Source of the DNA: Lachnospiraceae bacterium
Lineage (GTDB): Bacteria > Bacillota > Clostridia > Lachnospirales > Lachnospiraceae
NCBI GenBank assembly: GCA_003542935.1
Contig: DPJQ01000158.1
Span: 523-9,690 of the forward strand
Length of the DNA: 9,168 nucleotides
Reading direction: 5' to 3'
Part shown: positions 1-6,498 of the stretch, in pieces
How positions within the stretch are numbered: the first letter of the stretch is position 1
Layout: every line of letters begins with the position of its first letter
The notes under the pieces: generated by a model
What the model was told of the DNA's origin: nothing
The model's database searches: none
The model's input: the letters and a program-made list of their open reading frames with translations, nothing else
Position numbers and translations under genes: made by a program

Positions 1-348
1 GACCAGCTGTCCCTGGCCATCGGCAAGGAGGGACAGAATGCCAGATTGGCCGCCCGTCTGACCGGATATAAAATTGATATCAAGAGCGAGACCCAGGCCA
101 GGGAATCCGGCGATTTCGAGTATTACGAGCAGGATGACGACGAGTATTACGAGGATGAATATGAGGAAGGCGAAGAAGGGTATAGCGGGGAAGATGATGA
201 AGAAACAGGCGGTGTGAGCGATGAAGACGAAGAAGATGCAGAGACCGTAGCCGCCGGGGAAGAAGAGACAGCCGGGGACGATGCCTTTTACAAAGCTGAG
301 GACGGTGGTGAAGAAGATGACGAAGAAAATGAAGACGCCGATGCGTAA
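1..348 (+). CDS. nusA: NusA, C-terminal part (5' end outside window)
   Basis: Transcription termination/antitermination factor that binds RNA polymerase and nascent RNA. Only the last 115 codons are present, open from base 1 in frame 1 and ending with TAA at 346-348. The first ~28 residues carry the end of the second KH domain, including the KH loop IGKEGQN and the family-typical stretch ARLAARLTGYKIDIKSE. After this comes an ~87-residue tail with about 44 Asp/Glu and only two Arg/Lys, also rich in Gly and Tyr. The tail is low complexity and probably disordered; by analogy with other NusA C-terminal extensions it may affect RNA binding or autoinhibition, but that is inference. The end of the gene overlaps the start of rnpM by about 32 nt in the +1 frame, suggesting translational coupling. 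The promoter of the operon lies upstream of the window. Confidence 0.95.
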   Translation, partial: DQLSLAIGKEGQNARLAARLTGYKIDIKSETQARESGDFEYYEQDDDEYYEDEYEEGEEGYSGEDDEETGGVSDEDEEDAETVAAGEEETAGDDAFYKAEDGGEEDDEENEDADA

Positions 349-592
349 ATGCACCGGATGCGGTGAGATGAAGAACAAAAAAGAAATGTTCCGCGTCTTA
401 AAAACCCCGGAAGACGATATAGTGTTGGATGCCACGGGCAGAAAAAACGGCAGGGGCGCCTATCTGTGCCCGTCGTCCGCCTGTCTGGGGCTGGCAATAA
501 AAAGCAGGGGATTGGAACGTTCCCTCAAAGTTACTATCCCGGAAACGGTTTATGAGGAACTGAAAAAGGAGATGGCAGCTATTGAACAATAA
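317..592 (+). CDS. rnpM: RnpM/YlxR family RNA-binding protein (RNase P modulator)
   Basis: Small basic protein of the YlxR (DUF448) family, reported in Bacillus to bind RNase P RNA and modulate its activity, hence the name RnpM. From ATG 317 it is 91 aa. Visible family marks are the N-terminal MRKCTGCGE block (Cys12, Cys15), the GRGAYLC motif at about residues 45-51, a fourth Cys at 56, and the C-terminal IPETVYEELKKE helix. I chose ATG 317 because a purine-rich GGTGGTGAAG segment precedes it; ATG 329 and ATG 341 are also possible, and 341 still keeps the whole conserved domain. An upstream in-frame ATG at 281 would overlap nusA by 68 nt and is unlikely. It overlaps nusA by 32 nt and ylxQ by 11 nt. 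Family and operon position are secure; the exact start is not. Confidence 0.92.
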   Translation: MTKKMKTPMRKCTGCGEMKNKKEMFRVLKTPEDDIVLDATGRKNGRGAYLCPSSACLGLAIKSRGLERSLKVTIPETVYEELKKEMAAIEQ

Positions 593-893
593 TAAGGTTC
601 TGTCTTTTATCGGAATATGCATGAAGGCCGGAAAACTGGTCAGCGGCGAATTTTCTGTGGATAAGGCGGTCAAGGGCGGGCAGGCGTATCTGGTTGTTGT
701 AGCCGGTGATGTGTCTGCCGGCAGCAAAAAGCATTATACAGATATGTGCCGGTATTACGATGTGCCGATCTGTTTCCTCAGTTCCAAGGAGGAGCTGGGA
801 AGGGTGCTTGGCAAAGAGTATCGGGCTTCCCTGGCCGTGCTGGATGAGAATATGGCCCGGGCATTGCAGAAAAAGATGGAAGCAGAAGTGTAA
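582..893 (+). CDS. ylxQ: YlxQ, L7Ae-family putative RNA-binding protein
   Basis: A 103-aa protein of the ribosomal L7Ae/L30e/S12e/Gadd45 fold family, whose members bind kink-turn RNAs. In bacteria YlxQ sits between rnpM and infB and its role is still poorly defined. The N-terminal segment around residues 7-23 with KAGKLVSGE, followed by AVKGGQAYLVVVAGD and the later CRYYDVPICFLSSKEELG block, matches the family in order and length. The start is TTG at 582: an AAAAGGAG ribosome binding site at 565-572 lies 9 nt upstream, and the next in-frame Met would remove the first strand and helix of the fold. The start lies inside the last 11 nt of rnpM in the +1 frame, so translation is probably coupled. 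The stop is 21 nt before infB. Confidence 0.92.
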   Translation: MNNNKVLSFIGICMKAGKLVSGEFSVDKAVKGGQAYLVVVAGDVSAGSKKHYTDMCRYYDVPICFLSSKEELGRVLGKEYRASLAVLDENMARALQKKMEAEV

Positions 894-914
894 ATAGGAA
901 AGGCTGGTGTAGAT

Positions 915-3900
915 TTGCAGAAACGCAAGGTTCATGAGATTGCAAAAGAATATCATGTGACCAACCGGGAGATTCTTGAATTTCTAAAATCCCGAAATGT
1001 GGACGTAAAAAGCCACATGAGTACGGTCGATACACCACAGGAGAAACTGATACAAGAGGAATTTTCTCGCAGATCAGGCAAACAGATAGAAAATACGGAG
1101 GCAAAATCACAGTTGCAAAGAGAGACAAATCATAAGGGAAAAGCAGAGAATAAGGAAAACAAAGAGGTAAAGGGTCAGGAGAGGGCTACGGTCCGGCCCA
1201 AAAAGAAAAATCTGATCCAGGTGTTCCGCCCTCAGAACGCGAAGACTCCGGAAGGAAAAAATTTCCATAAAAATGCGGTAAAACCGGGTGGCAAACAGGG
1301 GACAAAGTCTGCGAAAGCGGCTCCGAAGCCGGAGACTGCCAGGAAAAAAGCGCTGCCGAAGGCGGAGCCGACGCCGAAGGCCGAACCGATGCCCAAGGCC
1401 GAACCGATTTCCAGGGAAGAGACTGCAGCCAAAGTGGCTTCCCGTATGGCTTCGGCTGCTAAAGCTATAGCCAAACCGGAAAAAGCAGAGACCGCGCCAA
1501 AGACGGCATCAGCTGCCAAAGAGGAACCTGCTGTCAAGGCAGCTTCCCAGGCGGAGCCGACGCCCAGGGCTGAAAAGGAGGCCAGGGGGCAGGCGCAGGA
1601 AGGCCAGATCAGGGAGAAACAGCCGGATATGCAGAGGGCCAGACAGGCAGAGGCACCCAAAACCGTATCTTCTCAGGCGGAGACAGCGAAAGCAGACACG
1701 GGTAGAGAAGGTTCCGCAAGGGCGGAGGCTGTCCGGGGTGATGCTGAGGCCAGGAGCCAAAGACGTGCGCCTAGGACCCAGGCTGCTTCGGGATCGGGTC
1801 AGGAGCGCCGGAGCGCAGGCACCGGCCAGCGCAGAACCGGCGGCGCGAATCAGACGCAGGGCCAGAGAAGACAGGACGGTGACCGGAGGAGCACAGGCAG
1901 CGGCCAGAGGAGCGGTTTGTCCTTTGGACAGAAGCACGACGGCCAGGGCCAGAGAGGATTCGGCGGAGCCCGCACCGGTGACGGAGCCCGTGCGCCCAGG
2001 GCGGGACAGGACAGTCAGAGAACCGGCGGGTTCGGCCAGAGAAGGCAGGACGGCGACCGGAGAGGCCCGGGTGCCGGCAGAGGTTTTGCCCAGGGGGGAG
2101 ACGGCCGCAGACAGACACCGTTTGACAATAAGAGAGGCGACAGCCGCAAACCGGCAGTGTCCGAGGATCTGGGTTTGGCCAAGAAGCCTTCCCGTGACGG
2201 CAAGAAGGAGAAGAGCAAGGAGAGAGAGAAAGTATCCCAGCGGGAAAATAAGATGACCAACGACAGGAGAACCGGCGGAAACCGTCCCAATCAGGGATTC
2301 CGCCAGAATTCCCGTCTGCCCAAGGCGCTTCAGAAGCCTGCCCGTCCGCAGCCTAAGAAAGAGGAGCCGAAGGAGGTTATCAAAGAGATCAGGATTCCCG
2401 AGAAGCTGACGATCCGCGAACTGGCGGAAGCCATGAAAAAGCAGCCCTCCGAGATCGTGAAGAAGCTGTTTATGCAGGGAATGCTGGTGACGGTAAATCA
2501 GGAAATCGATTATGATAAAGCCAGCGAGATAGCGCTGGAGTACGATATTATCGCCGAACCCGAGGAGAAGGTGGATGTGATTGCCGAACTCCTCAAGGAG
2601 GACGAGGAAAATGAGGATGATATGACTTCCCGTCCGCCGGTAGTCTGCGTCATGGGCCATGTCGACCATGGTAAGACGTCTCTGCTGGATGCTATCCGCA
2701 ATACCCGGGTGACGGACAAAGAGGCGGGCGGCATCACCCAGGCCATCGGTGCCTCTGTAGTATCCATCAATGACCGAAAGATCACTTTCCTGGATACGCC
2801 CGGCCATGAGGCGTTCACGGCCATGCGTATGCGCGGAGCCATTTCCACGGATATTGCGGTGCTGGTGGTAGCTGCCGATGACGGCGTGATGCCTCAGACT
2901 CTGGAGGCCATCAGCCATGCCAAAGCCGCCGGTGTGGAGCTCATCGTGGCCGTCAATAAGATCGATAAGCCCGGCGCCAATATAGACAGAGTAAAGCAGG
3001 AACTGTCCGAGCAGGGACTGGTGCCTGAGGACTGGGGCGGCAGTACCATCTGTGTCCCGGTGTCTGCCAAGACCCATGAAGGTATAGAGGATCTTCTGGA
3101 GATGATACTGCTGACAGCCGACGTCATGGAACTAAAAGCAAACGCAAACCGTAGAGCCAGAGGTCTGGTGATCGAGGCCAAGCTGGATAAGGGCAAAGGC
3201 CCCGTGGCCAGCATTCTGGTACAAAAAGGTACTCTCCATGTAGGCGACTTTATCGCTGCGGGAGCCTGCTCCGGTAAGGTCAGGGCTATGATGGACGATA
3301 TGGGACGCCGCGTGAAATCAGCAGGCCCCTCCGTTCCGGTGGAGATCCTGGGTCTCAATGACGTGCCCAACGCCGGCGAGGTGCTGGTGGCTACGGAGAA
3401 TGATAAAGAGGCGAAGAATTTTGCTGCCACATTTATTTCCGAGAATAAAAATAAACTTCTGGAAGAAACTAAATCCAGGATGTCCCTTGATGATCTGTTC
3501 AGCCAGATCAAAGAAGGCAATCTGAAAGAGCTGAATCTGATCGTCAAGGCCGATGTACAGGGATCGGTGGAGGCCGTGAAGCAGAGCCTGACCAAGCTGT
3601 CCAACGAGGAGATCCTGGTCAAGGTGATCCACAGCGGCGCCGGAATCATCAACGAGTCCGACGTTTCCCTGGCCGCTGCTTCCAACGCTATCATCATAGG
3701 TTTCAATGTCAAAGTAGATGCCACCGCCAAAGCCACGGCGGATCACGAGGGTGTGGATATACGGCTGTACAGCATCATTTACCAGGCCATTGAGGATGTG
3801 GAAGCGGCCATGAAGGGTATGCTGGATCCGATCTACGAGGAGAAGGTGATCGGTCATGCGGAGATCCGTCAGATATTCAAAGCCTCCGGCGTGGGCAATA

Positions 3901-4130
3901 TTGCCGGAAGCTATGTGATGGACGGCGTGTTCCAGCGGGGCTGTAAAGTCCGCATCACCCGCGAGGGCAAACAGATCTTCGAGGGCGGCCTGGCCTCCCT
4001 GCGGCGTTTCAAGGATGACGTCAAGGAGGTCAAGACAGGATTTGAGTGCGGTCTGCTGTTTGAGGGCTTCAATGAGATTCAGGAGCTCGATATGGTAGAG
4101 GCATATATCATGGTGGAGGTTCCCCGATAG
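915..4130 (+). CDS. infB: Translation initiation factor IF-2
   Basis: GTPase that delivers fMet-tRNA to the 30S P site and promotes 50S joining. At 1071 aa it is long for the family (B. subtilis about 716, E. coli 890). Domains in order: an N-terminal IF2N helical module (about 1-50); a 430-residue low-complexity linker, first Lys/Ala/Pro/Glu-rich, then Arg/Gly/Gln-rich; a second IF2N module (about 493-548); the G domain with G1 GHVDHGKT (581-588), switch Thr608 in GGIT, G3 DTPGHE (627-632), G4 NKID (681-684) and G5 SAK (717-719); then beta-barrel domain II, domain III and the C-terminal fMet-tRNA-binding barrel ending at 1071. All GTPase motifs are intact. The start is TTG 915, with AGGAAAGG at 896-903 upstream (11-nt spacing); a later ATG would delete the first IF2N module. 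It lies 21 nt after ylxQ and 33 nt before rbfA. Confidence 0.98.
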   Translation: MQKRKVHEIAKEYHVTNREILEFLKSRNVDVKSHMSTVDTPQEKLIQEEFSRRSGKQIENTEAKSQLQRETNHKGKAENKENKEVKGQERATVRPKKKNLIQVFRPQNAKTPEGKNFHKNAVKPGGKQGTKSAKAAPKPETARKKALPKAEPTPKAEPMPKAEPISREETAAKVASRMASAAKAIAKPEKAETAPKTASAAKEEPAVKAASQAEPTPRAEKEARGQAQEGQIREKQPDMQRARQAEAPKTVSSQAETAKADTGREGSARAEAVRGDAEARSQRRAPRTQAASGSGQERRSAGTGQRRTGGANQTQGQRRQDGDRRSTGSGQRSGLSFGQKHDGQGQRGFGGARTGDGARAPRAGQDSQRTGGFGQRRQDGDRRGPGAGRGFAQGGDGRRQTPFDNKRGDSRKPAVSEDLGLAKKPSRDGKKEKSKEREKVSQRENKMTNDRRTGGNRPNQGFRQNSRLPKALQKPARPQPKKEEPKEVIKEIRIPEKLTIRELAEAMKKQPSEIVKKLFMQGMLVTVNQEIDYDKASEIALEYDIIAEPEEKVDVIAELLKEDEENEDDMTSRPPVVCVMGHVDHGKTSLLDAIRNTRVTDKEAGGITQAIGASVVSINDRKITFLDTPGHEAFTAMRMRGAISTDIAVLVVAADDGVMPQTLEAISHAKAAGVELIVAVNKIDKPGANIDRVKQELSEQGLVPEDWGGSTICVPVSAKTHEGIEDLLEMILLTADVMELKANANRRARGLVIEAKLDKGKGPVASILVQKGTLHVGDFIAAGACSGKVRAMMDDMGRRVKSAGPSVPVEILGLNDVPNAGEVLVATENDKEAKNFAATFISENKNKLLEETKSRMSLDDLFSQIKEGNLKELNLIVKADVQGSVEAVKQSLTKLSNEEILVKVIHSGAGIINESDVSLAAASNAIIIGFNVKVDATAKATADHEGVDIRLYSIIYQAIEDVEAAMKGMLDPIYEEKVIGHAEIRQIFKASGVGNIAGSYVMDGVFQRGCKVRITREGKQIFEGGLASLRRFKDDVKEVKTGFECGLLFEGFNEIQELDMVEAYIMVEVPR
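1356..1409 (+). repeat. Three tandem 18-nt repeats in the IF2 linker
   Basis: Three consecutive 18-nt units (1356-1373, 1374-1391, 1392-1409) encode Pro-Lys-Ala-Glu-Pro-X-type hexapeptides at residues 148-165 of IF2. The units differ mostly at third codon positions and in the last codon, so the peptide is kept better than the DNA. They probably arose by slippage or local duplication in the disordered linker. Confidence 0.8.
1860..2063 (+). repeat. Spaced duplicate GQRRQDGDRR motif in the IF2 linker
   Basis: The decapeptide GQRRQDGDRR occurs twice, at IF2 residues 316-325 (bases 1860-1889) and 374-383 (bases 2034-2063), 174 nt apart. The surrounding sequence is rich in Arg, Gly and Gln, with further copies of shorter forms such as GQRR, GQRG and RTGG. 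RGG-like segments of this kind are often RNA-binding and disordered; that function here is inference. Confidence 0.75.
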
Positions 4131-4140
4131 GCTGCGGCGG

Positions 4141-4159
4141 ATCCTCCCGATGAGAGGAT
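4141..4159 (+). promoter_or_regulatory. Hairpin enclosing the rbfA ribosome binding site
   Basis: ATCCTC at 4141-4146 and GAGGAT at 4154-4159 are perfect 6-nt inverted repeats with a 7-nt loop. The right arm contains the GAGGA Shine-Dalgarno core of rbfA, whose ATG is at 4164. Folding would hide the site, so ribosomes leaving infB or a change in temperature could control access. The pairing is seen in the sequence; a regulatory role is inference and the stem is short. Confidence 0.4.
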
Positions 4160-4163
4160 ATAT

Positions 4164-4541
4164 ATGAGAAAAAACAGTATAAAGAATACAAGAATCAACG
4201 GGGAAGTGCTCCGTGAGCTCAGCGTGATCATCCGTCAGGAGATCAAAGATCCCCGCATTCATATGATGACTTCAGTGACCGGGGTGGAGGTGGCTCCCGA
4301 TCTGAAGACCTGCAAGGCATATATCAGCGTGCTGGGCAGTGAGCAGGAGAAGAAAGACACTCTGGAAGGTCTGAAAAACGCGGAGGGTTACGCGCGGCGT
4401 ATGCTGGCGAAACGGCTGAATCTGCGCAATACGCCGGAGATCCGCTTTATCCTGGATCAGTCCATTGAGTATGGTGTAAATATGTCCCGCCTCATTGACC
4501 GGGTGCAGGGTGTGGGGAAGGATGAAGACGATGAAGATTGA
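4164..4541 (+). CDS. rbfA: Ribosome-binding factor A
   Basis: 30S assembly factor that binds near helix 1 of 16S rRNA and helps late maturation of the small subunit; a cold-shock protein in E. coli. The 125-aa product has family length and a single KH-like fold. Typical segments are RINGEVLRELSVIIRQEIKDPRI near the N terminus, the central VTGVEVAPDLKTCKAYISVLG strand pair, the AEGYARRMLAKRLNLRNTPEIRF block and a C-terminal acidic tail (DEDDED). ATG 4164 has a GAGAGGA site 5 nt upstream. It follows infB by 33 nt and its last 11 nt overlap the start of nrnA. The pairing of infB and rbfA is conserved across bacteria. Confidence 0.96.
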   Translation: MRKNSIKNTRINGEVLRELSVIIRQEIKDPRIHMMTSVTGVEVAPDLKTCKAYISVLGSEQEKKDTLEGLKNAEGYARRMLAKRLNLRNTPEIRFILDQSIEYGVNMSRLIDRVQGVGKDEDDED

Positions 4542-5475
4542 ACAAATGCTGGAAGGAGCTGCCACGCTGGCCATTGCGGGTCATGTGCATCCGGACGGGG
4601 ACTGTGTCGGTTCCTGTATGGGGCTGTACCTGTATCTGAAAAAAAATATGCCCGGGCTGGCGGTGGATATTTATCTGGAAGAACCCCAGGATATATTTTC
4701 CTATATTAAGGATATAGACCAGGCGCAGACCGTGTGTGACCCGAAAAAAGTCTATGATGTGTTTCTGACGCTGGATGCCAGCAGTGTGGAGCGTATCGGT
4801 GTGGCCGGCTGTTGTCTGGAGAATGCCGGAAAAACGATTTGTATCGATCATCATTTTACCAATCCGGGCATCGGTATGGTCAATGTGATCGATGCCGACG
4901 CCAGCTCTTCCTGCGAAGTGCTTTACGGTCTTTTGGATGATGGAAAAATAGATAAAGCAATAGCGGAAGCGTTGTATACGGGTATGATTCATGATACGGG
5001 TGTGTTTCAATATGCCAATACCCGTCCGCAGACCATGAAAATTGCGGCGTCTCTGATAGAAAAAGGGATCAATTTTTCCCGGATCATAGAGCAGTCCTTT
5101 TATGAAAAGACCTACGGCCAGGAACGGATTCTGGGCCGTGTGCTGGAGAGAAGCGGCCTGTATCTTGACGATCAGGTGATCGTGGGCGTGGCCCGGAAAG
5201 AAGATCTGGATGAATTTCGTGTGACCGCGAAGGATATGGACGGTATCGTCAGCCAGCTTAGGCTGACCAGAGGCATCCAGGCCGCCATATTCCTCTATCC
5301 GGCGCCGGAGGACAGTTATAAAGTGAGCCTGCGGGCCAAAGGGGATGTGGATGTCAGTGCGGTTGCCGGTGTTTTCGGCGGCGGCGGACATATCCGGGCG
5401 GCGGGCTGTACCGTAAAAGGTACGGTGGAGGAAGTGACAACACTGCTGTTGGATGAGATGAAGAAAAGGCTGTGA
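4531..5475 (+). CDS. nrnA: NrnA, DHH/DHHA1 family nanoRNase / pAp phosphatase
   Basis: Cytoplasmic phosphoesterase that degrades 2-5 nt RNAs and, in characterised homologues, also dephosphorylates pAp. The 314-aa product has all family motifs: HVHPDGDCVGS at residues 18-28 (metal-binding His20, Asp22 and Asp24), LDAS with Asp82, IDHH at 105-108, HDTG with Asp155, and the C-terminal DHHA1 motif GGGGHIRAAG at 283-292. Catalytic metal ligands appear intact. I chose ATG 4531 because GGGGAAGGA at 4514-4522 is 8 nt upstream; ATG 4522 is the alternative, adding three residues. The start overlaps the end of rbfA by 11 nt in the +1 frame. Some homologues also act on cyclic-dinucleotide breakdown products such as pGpG or pApA, which cannot be judged here. 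Confidence 0.94.
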   Translation: MKIEQMLEGAATLAIAGHVHPDGDCVGSCMGLYLYLKKNMPGLAVDIYLEEPQDIFSYIKDIDQAQTVCDPKKVYDVFLTLDASSVERIGVAGCCLENAGKTICIDHHFTNPGIGMVNVIDADASSSCEVLYGLLDDGKIDKAIAEALYTGMIHDTGVFQYANTRPQTMKIAASLIEKGINFSRIIEQSFYEKTYGQERILGRVLERSGLYLDDQVIVGVARKEDLDEFRVTAKDMDGIVSQLRLTRGIQAAIFLYPAPEDSYKVSLRAKGDVDVSAVAGVFGGGGHIRAAGCTVKGTVEEVTTLLLDEMKKRL

Positions 5476-5485
5476 GCGGAGAAGG

Positions 5486-6382
5486 ATGATGAACGGGATT
5501 CTCAACGTATATAAGGAAAAGGGCTACACCTCTCATGATGTGGTGGCAAAGCTGCGCGGGATTCTGCATCAGAAAAAGATCGGCCACACGGGTACTCTGG
5601 ATCCGGATGCCACGGGTGTACTTCCTGTCTGCCTGGGGAAAGCGACAAAGGTCTGTGATCTGCTGACAGATGAGCGAAAAAGCTATGAAGCCGTGCTGCT
5701 TTTGGGGCGGGAGACGGATACCCAGGATATCAGCGGGCGGATCCTCAAAGAATCTCCGGTTCAGGTAAGCGAGGACGGGGTGCGGGAATGTCTGGCCGGC
5801 TTCATCGGCGAGGGCATGCAGGTGCCGCCGATGTATTCCGCCATCAAGATCCATGGCCGCAGGTTGTATGAACTGGCTCGACAGGGCGTAGAGGTGGAGA
5901 GGAAGGCCCGTCCGGTACATTTTTACGATATCACTGTGCTGGAATTGAAGCTTCCCAGGGTACGCTTCTCGGTGACATGTTCCCGGGGGACATACATACG
6001 CACCCTTTGTTACGATATCGGTGTTAAGCTGGGCTGCGGCGGCTGTATGGAGAGCCTTGTCCGCACCAGAGTGGGGATCTTCGGTCTGGAGGACAGCCAT
6101 ACTCTGGATGAGATCGCCGCGTCTGTGGAGGAAAGCGGCGTGCCGAAGGGGCTGGTCAGCCTGGACAGGCTGTTTAGCGATCTGGCGGAGGTGGTTCTGC
6201 AGCCGCGGGGTGATAAACTGGCCCGCAACGGCAATGTATTCCATGTATCCTATATGGAAAAGCGGAGCCGCCGGGATTGGAGGCATCTGCAGGAGGTCCG
6301 CGTCTACGACAGTGAGGGATGCTTCGTGGGAATCTATTATTACCGTGAAGGCCATTTTTACCTGAAAAAAATGTTTTATTAA
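5486..6382 (+). CDS. truB: tRNA pseudouridine(55) synthase TruB
   Basis: Converts U55 to pseudouridine in the T-loop of tRNAs and also helps tRNA folding. The 298-aa product begins with the family N terminus NGILNVYKEKGYTSHDVV and carries the catalytic block GHTGTLDPDATGVLP with Asp39 as nucleophile. Downstream are KSYEAVLLLGRETDTQD, the QVPPMYSAIKIHGRRLYELAR motif, and CSRGTYIRTLCYDIG, all typical of TruB, followed by a short PUA-like C-terminal region. ATG 5486 and ATG 5489 are adjacent; GGAG at 5478-5481 suits 5489 slightly better by spacing, while 5486 fits homologues that begin M-x-N-G. The gene starts 10 nt after nrnA. It is probably the last gene before the hairpin at about 6400. Confidence 0.96.
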   Translation: MMNGILNVYKEKGYTSHDVVAKLRGILHQKKIGHTGTLDPDATGVLPVCLGKATKVCDLLTDERKSYEAVLLLGRETDTQDISGRILKESPVQVSEDGVRECLAGFIGEGMQVPPMYSAIKIHGRRLYELARQGVEVERKARPVHFYDITVLELKLPRVRFSVTCSRGTYIRTLCYDIGVKLGCGGCMESLVRTRVGIFGLEDSHTLDEIAASVEESGVPKGLVSLDRLFSDLAEVVLQPRGDKLARNGNVFHVSYMEKRSRRDWRHLQEVRVYDSEGCFVGIYYYREGHFYLKKMFY

Positions 6383-6397
6383 AGAAGCAAAGACAGT

Positions 6398-6422
6398 GAA
6401 AGCGGCGCGGGCCGCTTTTGTT
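6398..6422 (+). terminator. Probable weak intrinsic terminator between truB and ribF
   Basis: AAAGCGGC (6399-6406) pairs with GCCGCTTT (6411-6418) around a 4-nt GCGG loop, with a possible extra G-T pair, and is followed by a broken T-rich run (TTTTGTTG). The stem is 8 bp and GC-rich, starting 16 nt after the truB stop. The short, interrupted T run suggests partial termination or an attenuator rather than a complete stop. No clear promoter was found between it and ribF, so some read-through into ribF is expected. Confidence 0.6.
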
Positions 6423-6498
6423 GCGTTGTCGTGCATTTGAAAAAAGCTGTCAGCGGCAGGCTTTGCAGACAGGGATAACGAAAGAAAGGAAACGATAC

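Noticed and set aside
1738..2256. 172-codon + strand frame inside the infB linker
   Set aside because: Arg/Ala-rich translation of a repetitive GC-rich segment in the wrong frame; IF2 continues through it without a break.
1509..3077. 522-codon open frame on the minus strand, opposite infB
   Set aside because: It lies opposite the strongly conserved IF2 coding sequence, has low-complexity Leu/Arg/Gly composition and no recognisable domain; long antisense frames are expected in GC-rich biased sequence.
3318..4262. 314-codon minus-strand frame across infB and rbfA
   Set aside because: It is opposite two certain genes, crosses their junction and has no family motif or ribosome binding site that I can support.
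4492..5505. 337-codon minus-strand frame opposite nrnA
   Set aside because: It mirrors the nrnA coding region and is explained by that gene's codon bias.
6383..6498. FMN riboswitch before ribF
   Set aside because: The gap is 116 nt, shorter than a typical FMN riboswitch plus expression platform, and I see none of the conserved AGGG-type blocks in order.
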